A stretch of 64,000 nt of DNA from a virus. Made by a program: the position numbers and the translations under genes. The notes below the pieces were generated by a model that saw nothing but the letters and a program-made list of their open reading frames with translations, was not told the origin of the DNA and searched no databases. Shown piece after piece: positions 1-8,397 of this stretch (positions are counted from its first letter, which is position 1; the number at the start of each line of letters is the position of its first letter). The stretch covers positions 16,669 through 80,668 of IMG/VR virus record IMGVR_UViG_3300020193_000009; one strand, written 5' to 3'.

Positions 1-1469
1 TTCTGAATCTTGAAATTTAAACCTTGCAAATATGGTAGATCAGATATCTTAACTTTGATATCACGACTACCTTTCTTCACATTGAGCACTTTTGCCTTGT
101 AGTTTTTAACCATCAACTCTCCGATTCTTTTATCTGCTAGGTCTCTAAAATCTGGATGACTATCACTCATACCTGTTGAGTAATGATCAAATTCATGAAC
201 TAATGTACCAACAATGCCTTCAATTGATGAAGTTTTAGCGTGAGACTTTGTTATCAAAATTTGTCTTTGAGAAATAGGTTGTCTTGAATTTATGGTAAGA
301 CCAAGAATTTCTACAGAGTTTGGTGAAAATAAAGCAACTTTCTTTTCCATATCAATAAATTCAGGGATGTAGTCGCCAACTATCTTCATTGCTTGTACAA
401 AATTTGGGTATTCTTCATAATCATAAGACAAATCATATGATAGTTCTTGACCAGCAATTACAGCAAGTGTTTTTACACCGGCAGATTTTAAGATCATATA
501 AAGATTATCTGATTTACACCTAATTGGCACATAATCAAGTTCTTTTACTTTCCTATCAACTCCGGGGATAGTATACTCTAATAAACCCAGCAATACTGCT
601 TTTTCACCAAACTTATTGGTGAATCTTTCTTGCCACATTTTACTTGCCTTAAGATATTCAAATGCTGTACTTGGAAATGACCAAAACTCAGTAGAATTTG
701 AATCATATGGATTATCTCCAATTGTGTTTTGTAACACTTCATCAATTGCTTCTTTATTAGTCATTGAAACAATTGCTCTAGCAATATCATATTGAAGACC
801 GTAATAGTTTGCAAGTTTTCGTTCTTCATTCAACTTAGCAGACTTTACATTGTAATGAAAATAGCTTGTTTCTTGTTCATCTTCATGAACTAATACACTC
901 TTGCAATATATAGCCAAATTCCCGTAGTTATTTTTTAAGATGGAAATATCATCATCGAAGCGATGAAAAACTGGAGTGTTGTCACAATAATAATATTCAT
1001 GTCTTGAAGCAATACTTCTCATTTCAGGAGTTGCTGAAATAAATACAGAAAACTCTCCATAATGATGTTTAGCTTCTCTTACAATTTCAAAACCCCAATC
1101 TGATGGAGTTATGGCGCTGTCTTTAGCATTGCTAACAACTTCTCGATAAATTTGCCATTCAGACTCCCAAGAAAGTCTGCCAGCATCAACCGTAAATGAA
1201 GATGGAATTTTGTTTATTCCATAGTCGTAATGAATGACTTCAATACCTTTAATATTAACTGGGGTGTATCGTAGTTCATACAACCCATCTTCATCTTCAC
1301 CAAAAATTGCAAAATCAATTTCTTTTCTCAGTGCTAGAATTGGTGCATATTTAATACCGGAACCAAATTGACCAATTGTTTCATCATCATCACGCTTAGT
1401 AGATAGACCAAGATATTGCAAATGCAGCCTGTTTACTCCATCTGATTTATTCCATACCCTGATATACAT
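1..1469 (-). CDS. GHKL-type ATPase with C-terminal HExxH motif (partial)
   Basis: The frame is open from an ATG at 1469 to the window edge (489 codons, no stop), so the C-terminus is missing. Near the N-terminus I read LGLSTKRDDDETIGQFGSG followed by IKYAPILAL, which matches the GxSxK and G-x-F-G-x-G-x-K ATP-lid motifs of Hsp90/histidine-kinase/MutL ATPases. Near the visible end I read LVHEFDHYSTGMSD, an HExxH zinc-protease signature (about 225-240 on the plus strand). The ATPase motif is well supported. A metallopeptidase role is inferred from one short motif; the third metal ligand could be beyond the edge. The next gene upstream ends 10 nt away. Confidence 0.65.
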   Translation of the reverse strand, partial: MYIRVWNKSDGVNRLHLQYLGLSTKRDDDETIGQFGSGIKYAPILALRKEIDFAIFGEDEDGLYELRYTPVNIKGIEVIHYDYGINKIPSSFTVDAGRLSWESEWQIYREVVSNAKDSAITPSDWGFEIVREAKHHYGEFSVFISATPEMRSIASRHEYYYCDNTPVFHRFDDDISILKNNYGNLAIYCKSVLVHEDEQETSYFHYNVKSAKLNEERKLANYYGLQYDIARAIVSMTNKEAIDEVLQNTIGDNPYDSNSTEFWSFPSTAFEYLKASKMWQERFTNKFGEKAVLLGLLEYTIPGVDRKVKELDYVPIRCKSDNLYMILKSAGVKTLAVIAGQELSYDLSYDYEEYPNFVQAMKIVGDYIPEFIDMEKKVALFSPNSVEILGLTINSRQPISQRQILITKSHAKTSSIEGIVGTLVHEFDHYSTGMSDSHPDFRDLADKRIGELMVKNYKAKVLNVKKGSRDIKVKISDLPYLQGLNFKIQ

Positions 1470-1478
1470 ATATCTCCT

Positions 1479-2369
1479 TTAGTTGAGTATTTTTTGATTT
1501 ACTGCATTAATAAATTCATCACGAACATAAGCTTTTACATTATCAGAAAGCTCAAGTTTGTTAATAAAATCTCGTACATCTGCAACACTTAATTTTGGAT
1601 CAAAGCCATCAACTTCTCTTCCATCAACTAAATGTGCATCAACTACATCTTCTTTTGGTTTAAGGTATTCATCTCTGTTGGCAAGATACTTCTGCTTTTC
1701 TTCTTCAATAACTTTCTTAGTGACATTCTCAGATACAGTAGTTATCAGTTTAACAAGATCAATAACCATTGTATCTAAACGTGGAAATTTTATCAGATCA
1801 ACACTGCCTTCTTGAATCTTGTCCAAATGCAATGAAATATCTGAATTAACAGTATGGCAAATAGCATTCCAAACTGATTTACCAAGTGAACAAAGATTTG
1901 CTGGATTTTGACCTTGATATGAATCAAGTTGATTTTCAATCCATTCTTCTGTTACTTCAGAATCTTGTGCATTGGTAATTGCATTATTAACATCGCTTTC
2001 AATTGTATCCCATACATTATCTGAATTAAGATAGTCAGACATTTTATCTTCAATTTGGTATGCAACTACACTTTCAACATTGTCTTTAACCAGTAATTCA
2101 ACATCATCTGAAATAGATTCCTTCATTTGCTCATAGACAACATCAATGAATTTCTCGTCTTTTGCCAAAGCATCTATAGCTACTTTTACTGGGACTGTGA
2201 GAGTAACTATGTGAGCAAATTCTTTGTCTAGATTGTCAATTACTTGCATTTCGTTTTCCATTTTATTCTCCTCTTGGTGTTTTATTGTAGTTGTAATTAC
2301 ATTTCCAGCAGCCTCTGTTCTTTCAAGATGCTCTGTTTGTTTCATATCATAGGTATCTCTACTTGTCAT
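1479..2369 (-). CDS. Hypothetical acidic phage protein, about 296 aa
   Basis: I do not recognise this protein. It is acidic and mostly helical in appearance, with no obvious catalytic motif or membrane segment. Three starts compete. An ATG at 2396 overlaps the upstream gene and lacks a ribosome site. The ATG at 2369 has AGGAG six bases upstream and is the one chosen. A further in-frame ATG at 2261 has an equally strong AAGAGGAG. Two good sites in frame leave open two products, about 296 and 260 residues, from one gene. Confidence 0.7.
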   Translation of the reverse strand: MTSRDTYDMKQTEHLERTEAAGNVITTTIKHQEENKMENEMQVIDNLDKEFAHIVTLTVPVKVAIDALAKDEKFIDVVYEQMKESISDDVELLVKDNVESVVAYQIEDKMSDYLNSDNVWDTIESDVNNAITNAQDSEVTEEWIENQLDSYQGQNPANLCSLGKSVWNAICHTVNSDISLHLDKIQEGSVDLIKFPRLDTMVIDLVKLITTVSENVTKKVIEEEKQKYLANRDEYLKPKEDVVDAHLVDGREVDGFDPKLSVADVRDFINKLELSDNVKAYVRDEFINAVNQKILN

Positions 2370-2392
2370 TTTTTCTCCTGTCTCAAGAAACA

Positions 2393-2866
2393 TCACCTAT
2401 AAGCATGACCATACATATCATAAAACCAATTAGCATATTCATACATATTTGAGTTTTCTGGGACTATCATTGATGCACCATCAAACCAATCTTGGTAATG
2501 ATACACAACGTTATCAATATCTTCTTCGTCAGGATATCCTGACAAGAATATCTCAATAAAATCAGCTGGACCACCCCAACTAAATTGAACTTTAATTACT
2601 CTGTGACAAGATACGCCAATTGGGAACTCGTCAAGACTAGTTTCTGTATACTCGTGATTTTTATGTTGCTCTTCAATAAATTTACTTACTTCATCTTCAG
2701 TTGGCTCTTCGCCAGATGAAGTAGTTACTTTTTCGATAAACTCTTCAACTAACTCTCGAAGTTGTTCATCAAATTCTCCGTTAACCATTGCTGTCATTTC
2801 TTTAATCATTTGGTCGCGGGATTCAAACTTTTCTTGAATCAGTTCTAGACAAGTTTTTTTTTCCAT
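2393..2866 (-). CDS. Hypothetical protein, 157 aa
   Basis: Unrecognised. The N-terminal 75 residues are charged and helical (rich in E and K), and the C-terminal half is aromatic-rich (DWFDGASMIVPENSN, ANWFYDMYGH). A clear AAGGAGA ribosome site precedes the ATG. It sits between the ParB-like gene and the 296-aa gene in what looks like one transcription unit. Confidence 0.75.
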   Translation of the reverse strand: MEKKTCLELIQEKFESRDQMIKEMTAMVNGEFDEQLRELVEEFIEKVTTSSGEEPTEDEVSKFIEEQHKNHEYTETSLDEFPIGVSCHRVIKVQFSWGGPADFIEIFLSGYPDEEDIDNVVYHYQDWFDGASMIVPENSNMYEYANWFYDMYGHAYR

Positions 2867-2885
2867 AAACTCTCCTTAATTTGCA

Positions 2886-3851
2886 TTAACCTTTTTGAGT
2901 CCATACTTGTTGAGCAAGTAAATTCATTGGGAAATCGGTAAGGCGATTAGTCTTCAATTTCACATTGTATCTACTAACAATAAGATATGGCAATGAAGTG
3001 AAAGTAACTACTTGACCACTACTAATCATTGCTTGTGCTTGAGCAATCACTAATGAAGGGTTGCCAATCTTTGCCAATACTTCTGACAATCGTTGTTGAT
3101 CAACTTTCTTACCGTATCTGTTAAATATACAGGCAACAGCAGAAATCATTTGATCACGAAACATTTCATTGTTATTTGGATACGCAGCTTTTAGCGTCTG
3201 TAGTGTCTTTAGCAATACGGTTGCGCCGGCATTGTCATACACTTTACGCAATGTTGCAACACAACGAACATTATCTGGACCAGGGGCAAAATGAATTTTT
3301 GCTCCGACTTTCTCGACAATTTCATTGATAGCAATTGCTGATTTGTCTCCAGCAACAATACCAGCTTTAAAGATTTGCGCCGGCGTTGGCTTTGTATGTT
3401 CTTTATTAGTCAGAGCAAAGATGTGTGCTTCATCTTCAATTGATAGACCAAAGTAAACAAGTGCGTTTACATTTGCGTCTTTCATTCCCATAGCAATAAG
3501 CGAGTGATACCTATGGCTACCGTCAATGATTGCCAATGTGTTATCATCACGCATTGAGACTGTGATTACACCAAGCAAATCTGGGTTAAAATTCTTTGTG
3601 ATACGGTTGATTTTTGCCTTCAACGGCTGTCGTTGATAGGTATAATCAACAAACATATCAGAAATTTTGATCAAAGACGACATCTTTGAGATGTGTCCAA
3701 CATCAAAGTTTGCACCAAGAGATTCGTGTTTAGTAGCAATTGCTACTTTCAAATCTTTGTTTACTTGTTTTGTGGTTAATTGCTTGGATGTAGTTTTGTT
3801 TTTCACTACTGTCTCCTTGTTGTTTAATTTGGATAATTGCTTATTTTTCAT
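2886..3851 (-). CDS. ParB/sulfiredoxin-fold protein
   Basis: This 321-aa protein has a ParB-N-like core. A motif ISDMFVDYTYQRQPL at about 57-71 is followed by IIDGSHRYHSLIAMGM at about 108-123, the pattern (V-D-Y-x-Y-Q-R ... I-D-G-x-H-R) of ParB-like domains in phage proteins. Such domains act as CTP-dependent DNA-binding switches, as nucleases, or as modulators. There is no partner ParA in the window, so a plasmid-style partition role is not supported. The first 45 residues are lysine/threonine-rich. The ATG has an ideal AGGAGG at the right spacing. Confidence 0.75.
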   Translation of the reverse strand: MKNKQLSKLNNKETVVKNKTTSKQLTTKQVNKDLKVAIATKHESLGANFDVGHISKMSSLIKISDMFVDYTYQRQPLKAKINRITKNFNPDLLGVITVSMRDDNTLAIIDGSHRYHSLIAMGMKDANVNALVYFGLSIEDEAHIFALTNKEHTKPTPAQIFKAGIVAGDKSAIAINEIVEKVGAKIHFAPGPDNVRCVATLRKVYDNAGATVLLKTLQTLKAAYPNNNEMFRDQMISAVACIFNRYGKKVDQQRLSEVLAKIGNPSLVIAQAQAMISSGQVVTFTSLPYLIVSRYNVKLKTNRLTDFPMNLLAQQVWTQKG

Positions 3852-3853
3852 GA

Positions 3854-4063
3854 TTAGCCTCCTAGGTTAATCTTATCTCTTTCGGCAATTTTTCTGCCGT
3901 GGTTGTATTCTTCTATAACATTTACTTTTAAAGTTTCTAAAAAGTATTCTTGTAAATCAAGATTGGGTGGATTGTTTACATTATTCATACAATCATTGTA
4001 TCCAATAGCAAACCAATACTTTGCTGTATAAGAAACACCTTTAGATTTAACACTATATGCCAT
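3854..4063 (-). CDS. Hypothetical small protein, 69 aa
   Basis: Unrecognised. It is predicted soluble, with a central FAIGYNDCMN segment and a charged helical C-terminus. Its ATG overlaps the stop of the WhiB gene as TAATG, so it is probably translationally coupled to WhiB. Confidence 0.65.
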   Translation of the reverse strand: MAYSVKSKGVSYTAKYWFAIGYNDCMNNVNNPPNLDLQEYFLETLKVNVIEEYNHGRKIAERDKINLGG

Positions 4064-4413
4064 TAGAGTTCATTTTTCTGAAGTTTATATTTAATCATAT
4101 GCATAGTCTTATTTACCACTTTAGAAGCAACAGATTTATAATCTTCTTGTCTAAATAAACTGCGTAAAGTACCACGTTCTCTTGAAGTGAAACCACCCCA
4201 TACTCCAAATTTAATATCTTCATTTAGAGCATAAGTTAAGCATTGTTCAATAACAGGGCATTCTTTACAATAAGCTTTTGCTTTGTCTGTTTCTTTCTTT
4301 ATATTTCTATTTTCTTCATCTGATTCAAAGTAAAATACATCAATAGGTACGCCTTTACAGGCTGCCCTATCGCGCCATATTTCTTTAATTGGACTAAATA
4401 ATTTACGATTCAT
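4063..4413 (-). CDS. whiB: WhiB-family Fe-S transcriptional regulator (first copy)
   Basis: This 116-aa protein has the four cluster cysteines of the Wbl family (C19, C49, C52 and C58, with CKECPVIEQC) and the GVWGG turn at about 70-74 followed by a basic tail. In this family the residues bind a [4Fe-4S] cluster and the tail contacts DNA or the sigma factor. WhiB proteins are essentially restricted to actinobacteria and their phages, so this is the best host clue in the window. It lies among small early-type genes, overlapping the upstream gene by 11 nt, and may redirect host transcription or block superinfection as some phage WhiB proteins do. Confidence 0.93.
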   Translation of the reverse strand: MNRKLFSPIKEIWRDRAACKGVPIDVFYFESDEENRNIKKETDKAKAYCKECPVIEQCLTYALNEDIKFGVWGGFTSRERGTLRSLFRQEDYKSVASKVVNKTMHMIKYKLQKNEL

Positions 4414-4771
4414 AGTACGGAATAACTGGCTTTTCTACTAGTGGATTAAGTAATGTTTGCTCGTAAGATTCATAATACTTTTCAAGTGGCAAACCAATTG
4501 CTTTTAGTGAAGAAATTAGATGTGAGATGTGCGATGACATTGCAATAATAACATTCACCGCTTTGTTAACATCTACTTCTCCATCTTCTCCACAACACAA
4601 ATTGATTAGTTCAAGACCATAAACTGTCCTGCCTTGTGATGTATCATAGTTTGTAGATTTAAACAGATTAGTTACCTGTTGTAATGTATTGACGAAATCT
4701 GTCTCGTCAGACATTCCATCAGGAATTTTGTTTTCTACGTTTGCATTTTCTATGTCTTTTTTGTTGTACAT
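4403..4771 (-). CDS. Hypothetical protein, 122 aa
   Basis: Unrecognised. I chose the ATG at 4771, preceded by AAGGA. An in-frame start at 4819 would run into the upstream gene and has no ribosome site. The middle is predicted helical (VNKAVNVIIAMSSHISHLIS). It overlaps WhiB by 11 nt. Confidence 0.65.
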   Translation of the reverse strand: MYNKKDIENANVENKIPDGMSDETDFVNTLQQVTNLFKSTNYDTSQGRTVYGLELINLCCGEDGEVDVNKAVNVIIAMSSHISHLISSLKAIGLPLEKYYESYEQTLLNPLVEKPVIPYYES

Positions 4772-4778
4772 ATTTTCC

Positions 4779-5333
4779 TTAATACCAAATTGATGAACCA
4801 TCGGCGCTTTTTGATACAAAATTTAACCACCAAGCAGCGTATATCCAATCGGCAATTAATTCTTGTGGATCACAATCTTCTTCTTTTGATGCATAAGCGT
4901 ATGCCTGCTCAGCAAATTTTTCTGCATTATCTTTCATCCATTTTGACATTTCTGAACAATATTCTGCTGACATACCTTCTTTCCCATCTTCAAATCCTTC
5001 ACCATAAAAGTGATATGTTGTATTTTCATATGCATCAAAATCACCATTTTCAAGCAAAGAAATTAAAGCATTTCCATACTTTCCGCGATACCAACAACCA
5101 GTTCCAAGCATTCCGTATGATGGTTTTGATTTAGATACCATTGGATCTAAATTAAACTCAATATGCCAAGGACAATTGTTTTTAGCAATTGTTTCATCGC
5201 AATCTATTCTCCCATCTTCAGAATATATAACAGTTCCGGCTTTTACACACGGATATTCGTGTGGTATATTATCTAACCCCACAACCTTGTTTCTCCTCTC
5301 TTGCTTTTTGTTTTCTAGCTCTTCTTCTTTCAT
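4779..5333 (-). CDS. Hypothetical protein, 184 aa
   Basis: Unrecognised. It carries several Cys and Trp residues (CPWHIEF, GTGCWYRGKYG, DWIYAAWWLNF). The frame is open from 5474, but that region is the coding sequence of the neighbour in another frame, so I chose the ATG at 5333, which leaves a 65-nt overlap. No strong ribosome site is visible and the start is uncertain. Confidence 0.6.
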   Translation of the reverse strand: MKEEELENKKQERRNKVVGLDNIPHEYPCVKAGTVIYSEDGRIDCDETIAKNNCPWHIEFNLDPMVSKSKPSYGMLGTGCWYRGKYGNALISLLENGDFDAYENTTYHFYGEGFEDGKEGMSAEYCSEMSKWMKDNAEKFAEQAYAYASKEEDCDPQELIADWIYAAWWLNFVSKSADGSSIWY

Positions 5334-5640
5334 TATTTTTAGCTTTGTATTGCTTTTGCCTTGAAATATTAATAGTTTTTTCCCACTTAGGAGTCTTAAC
5401 AATTTTTTTGTCTCTAAATTTAGACTCAATCCATTTATTGTGGGCAGTAAAGGCATACTTTTCATCGTGTTCAAATAGCATCTTTACCGATAGAATATCT
5501 ACATTTTTGTAATGATACTCAAGACCACTTTGATATTCAACTACTAACTTACCAATGTTACTAGATGTATTGTAATCAAATTTTGCTTTATTGATAACAA
5601 TGTCATCAAATACTTTACTTATCTTTTTTCTGTTACTCAT
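5269..5640 (-). CDS. Hypothetical basic protein, 123 aa
   Basis: Unrecognised. The ATG at 5640 has GGAGAAG upstream. The C-terminal 30 residues are strongly basic (NERRRARKQKAREEKQ), suggesting nucleic-acid or ribosome binding. An extended frame to 5757 lies inside the upstream gene and was not used. Confidence 0.6.
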   Translation of the reverse strand: MSNRKKISKVFDDIVINKAKFDYNTSSNIGKLVVEYQSGLEYHYKNVDILSVKMLFEHDEKYAFTAHNKWIESKFRDKKIVKTPKWEKTINISRQKQYKAKNNERRRARKQKAREEKQGCGVR

Positions 5641-6055
5641 AATCTTCTCCAAATTGTGCTTCCATTTCCATAAAATCTTCTTCATCAGCCACAGGATAAT
5701 TTTCCAATTTATCTTGCCAGAACATTGCTGATTTAAAAGCTTCAGTAATATTATCAATTACTACACCAGATTCTTTATCTTTCAGCACACGGCATAATAG
5801 TCTATCAATACTACCGACAGCCCAATGCCTGTATGTTTCTATTCGGAAATCATCTGGGAATCTCTCCATTAGGTCTGAGGAAATTACTTTAAAATTTGAC
5901 AACTCAAGAGCATCTGAATCTCTGGTTTTATCAAATCCACAAAATCCCCAAGTTACAAATGTATCTTCTGGACCCCAATACCCAAAGTCTTCTGGCTTTT
6001 CAATTGCATCACCAGCACACTTTAAAAGATTTTCCGAATAAATAAATTTAGTCAT
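5633..6055 (-). CDS. Hypothetical protein, 140 aa
   Basis: Unrecognised. It has an aromatic N-terminal half (YWGPEDTFVTWGFCGFDKTRD), then helical segments and an acidic C-terminus. It overlaps both neighbours by 8 nt, as expected of one operon. Confidence 0.65.
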   Translation of the reverse strand: MTKFIYSENLLKCAGDAIEKPEDFGYWGPEDTFVTWGFCGFDKTRDSDALELSNFKVISSDLMERFPDDFRIETYRHWAVGSIDRLLCRVLKDKESGVVIDNITEAFKSAMFWQDKLENYPVADEEDFMEMEAQFGEDYE

Positions 6056-6512
6056 TTGATCTCCAGTTTTCCATAAACTCTGTAAATGCTACTTGCAATG
6101 AACCTCTGGCAGTCATATAATTAAATACATCTTCACCTTCACCAGCAATTGATAGCATAGAGGCATATTGAATTGCTGTATTACCAACTAATGTCATTTT
6201 AACTCTTTTTCTATCAGGATGTTCAGATGGTGGTAAATGGCTATTTTCATCATTGTCGTTATTAGGCGCAGCCCAACCAGCAGTCAATACGGCAAGTAAA
6301 TTGTATTCATTTAACTTGATCGCCTTAATTGTTCTTTTGCTACTTAGCAATTTGTAAATATCACCATTTGAATTAACAGTTTCGTATTGAACACCTTCAT
6401 CTGACATTTTAATGCCAACTAGTGTTGCAGCTTTTACTTCTCTGTATTTATCTACATCTGTATGAATATTTCTTACAATTTGTTCAAATAGCTCTTCTGG
6501 ATAAATTTCCAT
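6048..6512 (-). CDS. Hypothetical protein, 154 aa
   Basis: Unrecognised. The sequence includes WAAPNNDNDENSHLPPSEHP followed by DRKRVKMTLV, a pattern I associate with small phage proteins of unknown role. It is soluble. An AGGAGAAAAC ribosome site precedes the ATG. Confidence 0.65.
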   Translation of the reverse strand: MEIYPEELFEQIVRNIHTDVDKYREVKAATLVGIKMSDEGVQYETVNSNGDIYKLLSSKRTIKAIKLNEYNLLAVLTAGWAAPNNDNDENSHLPPSEHPDRKRVKMTLVGNTAIQYASMLSIAGEGEDVFNYMTARGSLQVAFTEFMENWRSND

Positions 6513-6533
6513 TGTTTTCTCCTGTTTTGTTGT

Positions 6534-6878
6534 TTATTTGTATAACATTTCATTAGTTTTATCACTTGCCCATCTAAAAGCATCATCTTCTGATGTTTCA
6601 CCAAAAAATTGCTCACACCTTACTTCATTTATTTCTTCGCGCCATACTTCGGCATAGGCAAACATTCCACCGTATGTACGATTTTGTTTTGGATCATATC
6701 CACTAGATGTCCAGATATAAACAGTTACAATTTTATTTGTAAATGACTCAAATGGGCTATCTTCTTTTTGAAAATCATATGTTTTGACCCAATCGTGTAA
6801 GACAGTCATACCTGTTTTATCTGCTTCATCAATATTAAACGATCTAAATTTCATTGGAAATGTTTTTATCTCTTCCAT
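6534..6878 (-). CDS. Hypothetical protein, 114 aa
   Basis: Unrecognised; predicted mixed alpha/beta. The frame opens at a TTG at 6884, but the ATG at 6878 overlaps the upstream stop as TAATG and lies 7 nt after GGAG, so I chose it. Confidence 0.65.
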   Translation of the reverse strand: MEEIKTFPMKFRSFNIDEADKTGMTVLHDWVKTYDFQKEDSPFESFTNKIVTVYIWTSSGYDPKQNRTYGGMFAYAEVWREEINEVRCEQFFGETSEDDAFRWASDKTNEMLYK

Positions 6879-7246
6879 TACCAATCTCCTTTTTCTTGTC
6901 TAATTAAAATTTCAAAGTTATTCAACCATGCATCTACTGGTAATCTATCGTGAATAGTTTGCAATCTATCAATTAAAATTAAATCAACTTTCCAGTTTGG
7001 AAGTGATTTTTGCAAAGCTTCGACAATTGCTTTATTTGGACGCATATTTGCGTCTAATACTGTATTGCCTTCAAATTCTATATCATAAAAACTATCATCA
7101 ATAAGGCAACCAACTGCACATTTTGTACCGTCTGTTGTACGATAATTGCAAGAAATTGGTTGTTTTGGTTGTTTTTGATTTTTAAAAAAATCACGAACAT
7201 ATTCAATTACATCAATGTTTGTATGTAACTCATTTAATGTTTTCAT
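6878..7246 (-). CDS. Small phage protein with CAxGxLIDD motif (paralogue A)
   Basis: This 122-aa protein shares its whole length with the next gene upstream (7296-7649). Both have an MK-L--L-TN start, VIEYVRD, a KCA(V/I)G motif followed by LIDD and Y, PNWK(V/I)D and a terminal IHD segment. Function is unknown. The ATG at 7246 follows GGAGTG at good spacing, and the same arrangement is found before the paralogue, which supports both starts. Confidence 0.7.
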   Translation of the reverse strand: MKTLNELHTNIDVIEYVRDFFKNQKQPKQPISCNYRTTDGTKCAVGCLIDDSFYDIEFEGNTVLDANMRPNKAIVEALQKSLPNWKVDLILIDRLQTIHDRLPVDAWLNNFEILIRQEKGDW

Positions 7247-7295
7247 ATTTTTCACTCCATTTATCATAATTGGGTATGTATTTGCTTTTGTCATA

Positions 7296-7649
7296 TTAGT
7301 ACGACACCATCAATCTACTAAATTTCCATTCCCATTCATTTGGTTGAAAATGATCGTGAATATTTTGAAATTCTTGCAATAACTCCATATCAATTTTCCA
7401 ATTTGGAACTGATTTTTCAACAGCACTATACACTCTACGGTCAGTTATTGTTTTATCTTCAAAAGATGTTTGATACCATTCATCATCTATAAGCCAACCA
7501 ATAGCGCACTTTAAATCGTAATCTTTACCACCACGATACTTACAGTTCCCATTATAGACTGATCGACTTTGTTTTCCTTGACTAATTAAGCGATCACGAA
7601 CATATTCAATAACCTGATGATTTGTTTTTAATTTACTCAGTGATTTCAT
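7296..7649 (-). CDS. Small phage protein with CAxGxLIDD motif (paralogue B)
   Basis: This 117-aa tandem paralogue of the gene at 6878-7246 contains KCAIGWLIDDEWY, PNWKIDM and IHDHF. The leader is also conserved between the copies (CACTCCATTTATC on the plus strand just outside each start), so the duplication included the ribosome site. The start at 7649 is preceded by GGAGTGG. Function is unknown. Confidence 0.7.
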   Translation of the reverse strand: MKSLSKLKTNHQVIEYVRDRLISQGKQSRSVYNGNCKYRGGKDYDLKCAIGWLIDDEWYQTSFEDKTITDRRVYSAVEKSVPNWKIDMELLQEFQNIHDHFQPNEWEWKFSRLMVSY

Positions 7650-8109
7650 ATCTTCCACTCCATTTATCGTATTGATAAATATGATAATTAACAATTGCTT
7701 TTACGAATTTGGCATCTGGGGAAACAGATTTGTTATTTCGAATAAAGTTATTAACCCATTCAGAAAGTGTTCTAGTGCTGTGATTTGTTCCAAGACCAAT
7801 ATGACTTTTTACATCATTCATTGTCATAAACAAATCAAATGGCTTCCATTCGTCATTTTCATCTTTCTTCCACTCTTCCATAAATGATCGACCAGTAATT
7901 TCTTCAATTGCTTTAGAACGACCATAATATTCAGCAGCGTTGCTTTCTTTAATTTCACCAATGGCAACAGCACCACCCCAGAATATAAATGTTTTAGTTA
8001 CCGGTACTAAATCAAATACTTTGACTCCGCCTTCTAATCTTTCAATATAGGCAGAATCAATGTTGTCTTTATACATTGCAATTTCACCAATATTCCATGA
8101 TAATGGCAT
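7633..8109 (-). CDS. Hypothetical protein, 158 aa
   Basis: Unrecognised. The N-terminal part is beta-rich (ERLEGGVKVFDLVPVTKTFIFWGGA) and the C-terminal part helical. It overlaps the downstream paralogue by 17 nt, and its start abuts the next gene at 8109. Confidence 0.65.
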   Translation of the reverse strand: MPLSWNIGEIAMYKDNIDSAYIERLEGGVKVFDLVPVTKTFIFWGGAVAIGEIKESNAAEYYGRSKAIEEITGRSFMEEWKKDENDEWKPFDLFMTMNDVKSHIGLGTNHSTRTLSEWVNNFIRNNKSVSPDAKFVKAIVNYHIYQYDKWSGRYEITE

Positions 8110-8303
8110 TATTCATCTCCTTGTGGTGTATTATTTTTATCGTATTCTTTTCTTGCTGCACTAATTTCTTCTTGAACAGGCATACCTAGTTCTTCAAGAA
8201 TAAAAATGATTTGGTCTAGGATTTCACCATCATTCATTTCTTCACCAGGTGTTGCTATTATTTTCATTATATGTAATAATGCAGATGATTCACTCATTGT
8301 CAT
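8109..8303 (-). CDS. Hypothetical small protein, 64 aa
   Basis: Unrecognised, acidic and helical. The frame has ATGs at 8312 and 8303. The GGAGG site abuts the first but lies 9 nt before the second, so 8303 is preferred. It follows a 30-aa membrane protein. Confidence 0.6.
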   Translation of the reverse strand: MTMSESSALLHIMKIIATPGEEMNDGEILDQIIFILEELGMPVQEEISAARKEYDKNNTPQGDE

Positions 8304-8304
8304 T

Positions 8305-8397
8305 TTATTCATCCTCCATTGTTAAACCTTTAATTGCTATTGCTACCATAATGCCGGCTATTGATAGAATCAATAACATTAAAACTGCTTCAAACAT
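8305..8397 (-). CDS. Single-pass membrane microprotein, 30 aa
   Basis: I read M-F-E-A then VLMLLILSIAGIMVAIAIKG and a short acidic tail. This is one uninterrupted hydrophobic helix of about 20 residues, the right length to span a membrane. The ATG follows GGGAG, its start overlaps the upstream stop by 8 nt, and its stop lies just before the next start, so it fits the operon tightly. Role unknown; a membrane-depolarising or superinfection protein is only a guess. Confidence 0.6.
   Translation of the reverse strand: MFEAVLMLLILSIAGIMVAIAIKGLTMEDE

Noticed and set aside
2886-3851. ParB-like gene as evidence of plasmid-style partition
   Set aside because: No ParA or parS-like repeats are visible, and this domain is common in lytic phages with other roles.
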